Shown here: positions 25,148 to 30,553 of the stretch, piece by piece
How the letters are laid out: each line of letters starts with the position of its first letter
Numbering within the stretch: position 1 is the stretch's first letter
Source of the DNA: DASZPL01 sp035550315
Lineage (GTDB): Bacteria; Actinomycetota; Actinomycetes; JAFAQI01
Direction of reading: 5' to 3'
Assembly: GCA_035550315.1 (NCBI GenBank)
Contig: DASZPL010000014.1
Location: 1-30,553, forward strand
Length of the DNA: 30,553 nucleotides
Made by a program: the position numbers and the translations under genes
Notes under the pieces: generated by a model
Told to the model about the DNA's origin: nothing
The model's input: only the letters and a program-made list of their open reading frames with translations
The model's database searches: none

Positions 25148-25599
25148 GCGTCCGACTTTCCGCGACGGGCCGAGCGGGCGGCGGCACGGTCCTGTTTCAG
25201 CTGCGCCTTCACCCGCTTGCGGACGTCGGCCTCGTTGCGCTGGTTGATGGCCCGGCGTACGCCGTAGGAAAACGCCGCCACCTTGATCAGCGGTGACCCC
25301 AGCGTCGCCGCGAACACCGACGTCAAAGCCTTGGCGTTGGTCGAGATGTCCTGCACGTTCGCGGTGATCGTGTCGACGCGGGTCAGCTCGGCGTTGACCT
25401 GCACGACCGAGGTGGTCACCTCACCGAGCAGCGGCACGGTTTGGTCGGCAACGCCTTCGACCAGTTTTGCGGCCTCACCGATGACCTTGCCCAGCTTCAC
25501 CAACACGAAGGCCAGGAAGCAGACCAGCACGGCCCAGAACACGGCCACGATCAGTCCAGCGACCTCGCCCCCGGACAGTCCGCCGCTTGCCACCACCAT
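25144..25599 (-). CDS. DUF948-family membrane protein
   Basis: 151 residues: one N-terminal transmembrane helix (about 13-35, VAGLIVAVFWAVLVCFLAFVLV), then a long heptad-like helical region (about 36-100: LGKVIGEAAKLVEGVADQT, TRVDTITANVQDISTNAKAL), and a basic C-terminal tail (RKRVKAQLKQDRAAARSARRGK). This is the layout of DUF948 proteins, which resemble the coiled region of methyl-accepting proteins but have no known function. The ATG at 25599 is three bases after the rarA stop, with GGAG nine bases upstream inside rarA. Its stop overlaps the DUF6167 ATG. Confidence 0.85.
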   Translation of the reverse strand: MVVASGGLSGGEVAGLIVAVFWAVLVCFLAFVLVKLGKVIGEAAKLVEGVADQTVPLLGEVTTSVVQVNAELTRVDTITANVQDISTNAKALTSVFAATLGSPLIKVAAFSYGVRRAINQRNEADVRKRVKAQLKQDRAAARSARRGKSDA

Positions 25600-25602
25600 C
25601 CG

Positions 25603-26937
25603 CTATTGCTCCTTCGTCGCGTCGTCGCGCACCGCGGCGCGCAAGGCGGCGAGCCGCTCGCCCGCGGCTCGCTCGGCGCCCCGGTCTGAGGGGCGGTAGT
25701 AATCCCGGCCGACGAGTTCGTCCGGGACGTACTGCTGGTGAACGACACCGCCCGGGAAGTCATGAGCGTATCGGTAGCCGCGACCGTGATCGAGCCGCTT
25801 CGCCCCCGGGTAGTGCGCATCCCTGAGATGGGCGGGTACGGCGCCGCCCCGACCCGAGCGGACATCGGCGGTGGCCGCGTCGATGGCGCGGATCACCGCG
25901 TTGCTCTTCGGCGCCAGGGCGAGGTGGATCGTGGCCTGGGCCAGGTTGAGCCGGGCCTCCGGCAGGCCGACCAGCTCAAGCGCATGGGCCGCCGCCACGG
26001 CGACGCCGAGCGCGGCCGGCTCGGCCAGGCCGACGTCCTCGCTGGCGAGGATCACCAGCCGGCGGGCGATGAAGCGCGGGTCCTCGCCGGCCTCGATCAT
26101 CCGCGCCAGGTAGTGCAACGCAGCGTCGACGTCACTGCCCCGGATGCTCTTGATGAACGCGCTGATGACGTCGTAGTGCTGGTCGCCCTCGCGGTCGTAA
26201 CGCACCGCCGCGCGGTCCACCGCTTGCTCCAGCAGCTCGCAGGTGATCGTCGACGTACCGTGCGATCCCGCGACGCCTGCCGCCGACTCCAGCGCGGTCA
26301 GCGCCCGCCGGGCGTCGCCTGCCGACAGCCGCACCAGATCGGCCATGGCATCTGCCGCGATCTCGACCGCGCCGGCCAGGCCGCGCTCGTCGGCGACCGC
26401 TCGCTCCACCAGTTGCCTGATGGCGTCGTCATCGAGCGGATGCAGCGTCAGCAACAACGATCGCGACAGCAGCGGTGAGATGACGGAGAAGAACGGGTTC
26501 TCGGTGGTGGCGCCCACGAACGTCACGACCCCGGCCTCGACACCGGGCAGCAGCGCATCCTGCTGCGCCTTGGAAAATCGGTGCACCTCGTCGACGAACA
26601 AGACGGTTCGCGCCTCGCCGAAGCCGAGCCGTTGCTTGGCGTCGTCGATCGCCGCCCGGACGTCCTTGACGCCCGCACTGACGGCCGACAGTTCAACGAA
26701 CACCCTGCCCCGGGCGATCAGCCGCGCGATGGTGGTCTTGCCGCTGCCGGGCGGTCCCCAGAGCAGCACGCTGGTGGTCGCGTCGCCCTCGACCAGCTGT
26801 CGCAACGGCGCGCCCGGCCCGAGCAGGTGTTGTTGGCCGACGACGTCGTCGAGGCTTCGGGGCCGCATCCGCGCCGCGAGCGGGGCAACCGATTCGGCCG
26901 CGCGCTCCGCCGCGTCCGCAAACAGATCGCCCGCCAT
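25603..26937 (-). CDS. rarA: Replication-associated recombination protein RarA (MgsA)
   Basis: AAA+ ATPase related to clamp-loader subunits and RuvB that acts at stalled replication forks. The 444 residues show Walker A GPPGSGKT (61-68), FVELSAVSAGVKDVR, Walker B with DEVH (116-119), the sensor 1 region FVGATTENPFFSV, an arginine-finger-type LLSRS, and the C-terminal MgsA domain with VISAFIKSIRGSDVDAALHY, EDPRFIARRLVILASEDVG, and YPGAKRLDHGRGYRYAHDFP. The ATG at 26937 (MAGDLFADAAERA) is the family start; a 168-residue upstream extension runs through aspS and is rejected. The ribosome-binding site is weak (TAGG). It lies 11 bp after aspS. Confidence 0.95.
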   Translation of the reverse strand: MAGDLFADAAERAAESVAPLAARMRPRSLDDVVGQQHLLGPGAPLRQLVEGDATTSVLLWGPPGSGKTTIARLIARGRVFVELSAVSAGVKDVRAAIDDAKQRLGFGEARTVLFVDEVHRFSKAQQDALLPGVEAGVVTFVGATTENPFFSVISPLLSRSLLLTLHPLDDDAIRQLVERAVADERGLAGAVEIAADAMADLVRLSAGDARRALTALESAAGVAGSHGTSTITCELLEQAVDRAAVRYDREGDQHYDVISAFIKSIRGSDVDAALHYLARMIEAGEDPRFIARRLVILASEDVGLAEPAALGVAVAAAHALELVGLPEARLNLAQATIHLALAPKSNAVIRAIDAATADVRSGRGGAVPAHLRDAHYPGAKRLDHGRGYRYAHDFPGGVVHQQYVPDELVGRDYYRPSDRGAERAAGERLAALRAAVRDDATKEQ

Positions 26938-26948
26938 GTCCGCTGAGC

Positions 26949-28691
26949 CTACGGCGGTGGCGTTGCGTCGATCCCGGCTTCTTTGCGCTGCTCGGCGGTG
27001 ATCGGGGTGGGAGCGCCAGTCAGCGGGTCGCCGCCGCTCGACGCCTTCGGGAACGCCATGACCTCGCGGATCGCATCGGTGCCGACGAGCTCGGCCGCCA
27101 GGCGGTCGATGCCGAACGCGATGCCGCCGTGTGGCGGCGGGCCGTAGCGAAACGCTTCGAGCAAAAAGCCGAACTTGCTCTCCGCTTCCGCGCGGGAGAG
27201 CCCGATCACGTCGAACACGCGTTGCTGCATCTCCGCGCGATGGATCCTGATCGAGCCACCGCCGAGCTCGACCCCGTTGCCGACGACGTCGTAGGCCCGG
27301 GCCAACGCATGCTCCGGGTCGTCGTGGAACCGGTCGGCCCACTCGGCGGTCGGCGCGGTGAACGGGTGGTGCACCGCGGTCCAGCCGCCGCTGTCGGTCG
27401 GCTCGAACATCGGCGCTTCGACCACCCACAGGAAGCGCCACTCGTCTTCGCGGATCAGCCCTTGGCGACGCCCGACCTCGGCGCGCAACGCCCCGAGCAG
27501 CTCCAGTGTGGACCGGCGCGGACCGGCCGCGAACAGGATCGCGTCGCCGGCCCCGGCACCCGCGGCATCCGGCAGCGACTCGAGCAACTGCGGTTCGAGC
27601 TTCATGATCGAGCCTCGCAGCTCGTCACCGGCCTGCGGCACGAGCAGCCACGCGATGCCTTTCGCGCCGCGCGATCGCGCCCACTCCTGCCAGCCGTCCA
27701 GCTCCTTGCGGGTGTACGCCGCGCCGCCCGGCACGACCACGGCGCCGACATGTTCGGCCTGGAACACCCGAAACTCGGTGCCGCGCAGGTGTTCGGTGAG
27801 GTCGACCAGCTCGAGATCCAGCCGCAGGTCGGGCTTGTCGCTGCCGTAGCGCCGCATCGCCTCGGCGTACGTCATGCGCGGGAACGGCGTCGGCAGCTCG
27901 ACGCCGAGCAGCTCGCGCCACAAGCTGGCCAGCAGCTCCTCGGTTAACCCGTAGATGTCCTCCTCGTCGAGGAACGACATCTCGATGTCGAGCTGGGTGA
28001 ACTCGGCCGTCCGGTCGGCCCGAAAGTCCTCGTCGCGGAAACACCGGGCGATTTGGTAGTAGCGCTCGAGCCCGCCGACCATCAGCAGCTGCTTGAACAG
28101 CTGCGGCGACTGCGGCAGCGCGTACCAGTGACCGGGCTGGAGCCGCACCGGCACCAAGAAGTCGCGAGCGCCCTCCGGCGTCGACCGCGTGAGGTACGGC
28201 GTCTCGATGTCGACGAAGCCGTGCGCCTCCATGACCCGGCGGATGATCGACGTCGCCTTGGCCCGGGTGCGGATCGCGTGTGCGGGCCCGGTGCGGCGCA
28301 AGTCGAGATAGCGGTGCTTCCAGCGCAGCGTCTCGTCGACCCCGGAGTCGATCTCGTCGGAGCCGTCGATCGGGAACGGCACCGGCTCGCTCTCGCTGAG
28401 CACCGTAAGCGTCTCGGCGACGACCTCGATCTCGCCGGTCGGCAGCTGCGGGTTGACGTTGCCTTCGGTGCGCGCCGCGACGGTGCCGCTCACGGTCACG
28501 CACCATTCGGCGCGCACCGCGTGCACCTCGGCCAGGTCGCGGCACACCACCTGCATGACGCCGCTGGCGTCGCGGATGTCGACGAAGGTCACGCCGCCGT
28601 GGTCGCGGCGGCGCGCGACCCAGCCGGCCAGTACGACGGCGCGGCCGACGTCCGCGGTGGTCAGCGTGCCGGCGCCGGCGGTGCGGATCAT
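26949..28691 (-). CDS. aspS: Aspartyl-tRNA synthetase, predicted non-discriminating (Asp/Asn)
   Basis: Charges tRNA-Asp. The 580 residues have the OB-fold anticodon domain, class II catalytic core (FRDEDFRADRTAEFTQLDIEMSF, GGIAFGIDRL near the end) and the bacterial GAD insertion (about 300-410). His31 in RRRDHGGVTFVDIRD occupies the position where discriminating bacterial enzymes carry Leu and non-discriminating ones (for example Pseudomonas aeruginosa) carry His. The enzyme is therefore predicted also to form Asp-tRNA-Asn, needing the GatCAB amidotransferase elsewhere in the genome. The ATG at 28691 overlaps the hisS stop (ATGA). Confidence 0.95.
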   Translation of the reverse strand: MIRTAGAGTLTTADVGRAVVLAGWVARRRDHGGVTFVDIRDASGVMQVVCRDLAEVHAVRAEWCVTVSGTVAARTEGNVNPQLPTGEIEVVAETLTVLSESEPVPFPIDGSDEIDSGVDETLRWKHRYLDLRRTGPAHAIRTRAKATSIIRRVMEAHGFVDIETPYLTRSTPEGARDFLVPVRLQPGHWYALPQSPQLFKQLLMVGGLERYYQIARCFRDEDFRADRTAEFTQLDIEMSFLDEEDIYGLTEELLASLWRELLGVELPTPFPRMTYAEAMRRYGSDKPDLRLDLELVDLTEHLRGTEFRVFQAEHVGAVVVPGGAAYTRKELDGWQEWARSRGAKGIAWLLVPQAGDELRGSIMKLEPQLLESLPDAAGAGAGDAILFAAGPRRSTLELLGALRAEVGRRQGLIREDEWRFLWVVEAPMFEPTDSGGWTAVHHPFTAPTAEWADRFHDDPEHALARAYDVVGNGVELGGGSIRIHRAEMQQRVFDVIGLSRAEAESKFGFLLEAFRYGPPPHGGIAFGIDRLAAELVGTDAIREVMAFPKASSGGDPLTGAPTPITAEQRKEAGIDATPPP

Positions 28692-30016
28692 TGCGGCGGC
28701 TCCTCGATGCGCGGCGCCAGGTCGTCCGCTGGCGGCTGCCAGGCGGTCGGGTCGGCCGCTACCTGCTCGCCGGAGCGAATGTCGCGCACCTCATGCCCGC
28801 CACCGGGCTGCGGGAACCAGACGTACGGGATGCCGCGGCGCTCGGCGAACCTGATCTGCTTGCCGTACTTCGCCGCTTCGGGTGCAACGTGGCTGGCAAT
28901 GCCGCGGGCGCGCAATGCCGCCGCCACCCGCATGCACTCGGCCCGCGCGGGCTCGTCCGGCAGCGCGACCAGCACGCAGGTCGGCACCTTGCGAGTGGCG
29001 ACGAAGCCTTGGCCGAACAACCGGCTGAGCAACCGGGTGACGCCGAGCGACACCCCGACGCCCGGATAGGTCGTCGTGCCGTCAGAGGCGAGCGCGTCGT
29101 AGCGCCCGCCGGAACAGATCGAGCCGAGCGGCTCCTCGCCGTCGAGGAAGGTCTCGTAGACCGTGCCGGTGTAGTAGTCCAACCCGCGGGCGATGCTGAG
29201 GTCGGCCAGCATCAGGTCGGGCGCGTGCTCCGCCCCGGCCGCGATCACCCGGCCGAGCTCGGCGACGCCGCGGTCCAGCATCTCGTCGGAGACGCCGAGC
29301 GCGGCGACCTGGTCGGCGAACGACTCGTCCGGCGTACGGATCGCGGCCAACGCCAGGCAGGCGTCGGCCTGTTCCGTCGTGCAACCGGCGGTGTCGACCA
29401 GTAGCGACCGCACGCCGGCCGGGCCGATCTTCGCCAGTTTGTCCACCGCGCGCAGCACGGCGTCGACGTCGCCGACGCCGAGGCCACGGCAGAAGCCGGC
29501 CGGGATGTGCCGGTTGTTCACGTGCATCCGGACGGGTGGCACCGGCAGCCGGCCCAGCAGGTCGGCGATGACGAGCGGCAACTCGACCTCGTAGTGAAAC
29601 GACAGCTCGTCGCGGTCGATGACGTCGATGTCGGCTTGCAGGAATTCCCGGAACCGGCCTTCCTGCGGCCGCTCCCCCCGCCACGCCTTCTGGATCTGGT
29701 AGCGGCGAAACGGGAAGTCGAGGTGACCCGCGTGGTCGAGCACGTAACGGGCGAACGGCACCGTCAGATCGAAGTGCAGCCCGAGCCCGGCGTCGGACTC
29801 CTCGGCGTCGGCCTGCAGCCGGCGCAACAGGTAGATCTCCTTGTCGGTCTCCCCCTTGCGGAGCAGCTGGTCGAGCGGCTCGACCGCACGCGTCTCGATC
29901 GGCGTGAAGCCGTGCAGCTCGAAAACCTGCCGGACGGTGTCGAGCATCTGCTGCTCGGCGAGGCGCTGCTCGGGCAGCCATTCAGGGAAGCCGGACATGC
30001 CGGCCCGCCGTGCCAT
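28688..30016 (-). CDS. hisS: Histidyl-tRNA synthetase, non-canonical DLTVP type
   Basis: Charges tRNA-His. The 442 residues contain class II motifs and the histidine-specific blocks RGLDYYTGTVYE and SICSGGRYDAL, then GVGVSLGVTRLLSRL and a C-terminal anticodon domain. Motif 2 is QKAWRGERPQEGRFREFLQADIDVI. The motif 1 region reads LHFDLTVPFARYV where most bacterial HisRS have LRPEGT, resembling the archaeal/eukaryotic form YDLTVPFARY. The ATG at 30016 has GGAG (30025-30028, minus strand) eight bases upstream; the ATG at 29998 has none. It follows the MBL-fold gene by 14 bp and overlaps aspS by 4 bp. Confidence 0.93.
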   Translation of the reverse strand: MARRAGMSGFPEWLPEQRLAEQQMLDTVRQVFELHGFTPIETRAVEPLDQLLRKGETDKEIYLLRRLQADAEESDAGLGLHFDLTVPFARYVLDHAGHLDFPFRRYQIQKAWRGERPQEGRFREFLQADIDVIDRDELSFHYEVELPLVIADLLGRLPVPPVRMHVNNRHIPAGFCRGLGVGDVDAVLRAVDKLAKIGPAGVRSLLVDTAGCTTEQADACLALAAIRTPDESFADQVAALGVSDEMLDRGVAELGRVIAAGAEHAPDLMLADLSIARGLDYYTGTVYETFLDGEEPLGSICSGGRYDALASDGTTTYPGVGVSLGVTRLLSRLFGQGFVATRKVPTCVLVALPDEPARAECMRVAAALRARGIASHVAPEAAKYGKQIRFAERRGIPYVWFPQPGGGHEVRDIRSGEQVAADPTAWQPPADDLAPRIEEPPQ

Positions 30017-30030
30017 TGCGTCCGCTCCGT

Positions 30031-30553
30031 CTACAGGCCGCGAGTGACCGGCGCGCTGCCGGCCAGGTCGAGCAGGAACGGGTTGGTCGCCCGCTCCCGG
30101 CCAATCGTGGTGTCCGGCCCGTGGCCGGGCCGCACGAGGGTCTCGTCGGCGAGCGCGAGCGGCACCCGGCTGAGCGACTCCTGCATCTGCGCCCACGAGC
30201 CGCCGGGCAGGTCGGTGCGCCCGATCGAGCCGGCGAACAGCAAGTCGCCGGAGAAAAACTCGCCGTTGCCGGTGAACGTGACCGAGCCGGGCGTGTGACC
30301 CGGAGTGAGGTCGACGCGGAAGGTCAGGCCGGCCAGCTCGAGGGTTTCGCCGTCGGCCAACTCGCGCACGTCGGCGGGCTCCGCCCAGTCGAGGCGCCCC
30401 ATGATCGGCGTACCCGGCGGCATCCCCATCGCGCCCGCCGGGTCGGAGAGCTGCTCGCGGTCGGCCGGATGGATCAGCGCCGGGATGTCCTTAGCGCCGC
30501 AGACCGGAGCCACCGACCAGGTGTGGTCGATGTGACCGTGGGTCAGCAGCACG
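30031..30553 (-). CDS. Metallo-beta-lactamase-fold hydrolase, glyoxalase II-like (5' end outside window)
   Basis: Only the C-terminal 174 codons or so are present; the gene runs off the right edge, and the apparent GTG start at 30552 is an internal Val just before the metal motif. The metal-binding residues are visible: THGHIDH (HxHxDH), PGHTPGS, FSGDLLF and RPGHGPDT. This set is typical of the YcbL/GloB-like group next to hisS in actinobacteria. The substrate is unknown; hydrolysis of a thioester is a fair guess. It is upstream of and in line with hisS, probably in the same transcript. Confidence 0.9.
   Translation of the reverse strand, partial: VLLTHGHIDHTWSVAPVCGAKDIPALIHPADREQLSDPAGAMGMPPGTPIMGRLDWAEPADVRELADGETLELAGLTFRVDLTPGHTPGSVTFTGNGEFFSGDLLFAGSIGRTDLPGGSWAQMQESLSRVPLALADETLVRPGHGPDTTIGRERATNPFLLDLAGSAPVTRGL

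Noticed and set aside
26938..27441. N-terminal extension of RarA through aspS
   Set aside because: Out-of-frame reading of aspS; MAGDLFADAA is the usual family start.
30017..30196. 60-residue extension of HisRS upstream of 30016
   Set aside because: Reads through the end of the MBL-fold gene in another frame; the GGAG-preceded ATG at 30016 suits the family.

Overview
The window is chromosomal DNA of a high-GC Gram-positive bacterium (Actinomycetota). The evidence is the uniformly GC-rich codon use, the many GTG and TTG starts, the actinobacterial OpcA protein beside Zwf, the tkt-tal-pgi-zwf-opcA-pgl order, and the DUF948-DUF6167-alaS-ruvX-mltG string. I cannot place it to genus. The gene content suggests a Streptomyces/Frankia/Acidothermus-like lineage rather than a mycobacterium, but that is inference. 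All but one of the 28 calls belong to families I recognise, and no mobile element, CRISPR array, tRNA or rRNA gene was seen.

Left part (1-10259): ctaA (heme A synthase) and ctaB (heme O synthase) are convergent and overlap by 17 bp at their 3' ends. A compact plus-strand operon follows: tkt, tal, pgi, zwf, opcA, pgl. It covers the oxidative branch (zwf with its activator opcA, then pgl) and the non-oxidative branch (tkt, tal) of the pentose phosphate pathway, plus glucose-6-phosphate isomerase. 6-phosphogluconate dehydrogenase is not in the window.

Middle part (10279-19754), all minus strand: gap, pgk and tpiA (lower glycolysis) are read toward secG (protein export). Between tpiA and secG lies a complete oligopeptide/dipeptide ABC transporter operon in the order binding protein, ATPase, ATPase, permease C, permease B. 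It has a strong hairpin after the binding-protein gene and an 11-bp-spaced direct repeat upstream.

Right part (19794-30553), also minus strand: a 5'-truncated metallo-beta-lactamase-fold gene, hisS, aspS, rarA, DUF948, DUF6167, alaS, ruvX, an unannotated 29-codon ORF, mltG and aroE. Most junctions are 4-bp start/stop overlaps, so translation is probably coupled along much of the chain. The whole stretch from hisS (30016) to secG (10279) is read in one direction.

The most interesting item is the 29-codon ORF at 21702-21791. It has an excellent Shine-Dalgarno, overlaps the stop of ruvX and the start of mltG by 4 bp each, and ends across a hairpin that covers the mltG ribosome-binding site. That arrangement suggests a leader-peptide-like coupling element, although the same segment also looks like a small REP-type repeat. 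Other items worth a look are the non-canonical histidyl-tRNA synthetase, the His31 signature of a non-discriminating aspartyl-tRNA synthetase, the transporter hairpin, and the joining of two normally separate conserved gene blocks at aroE|gap. No gene-free stretch exceeds 168 bases.
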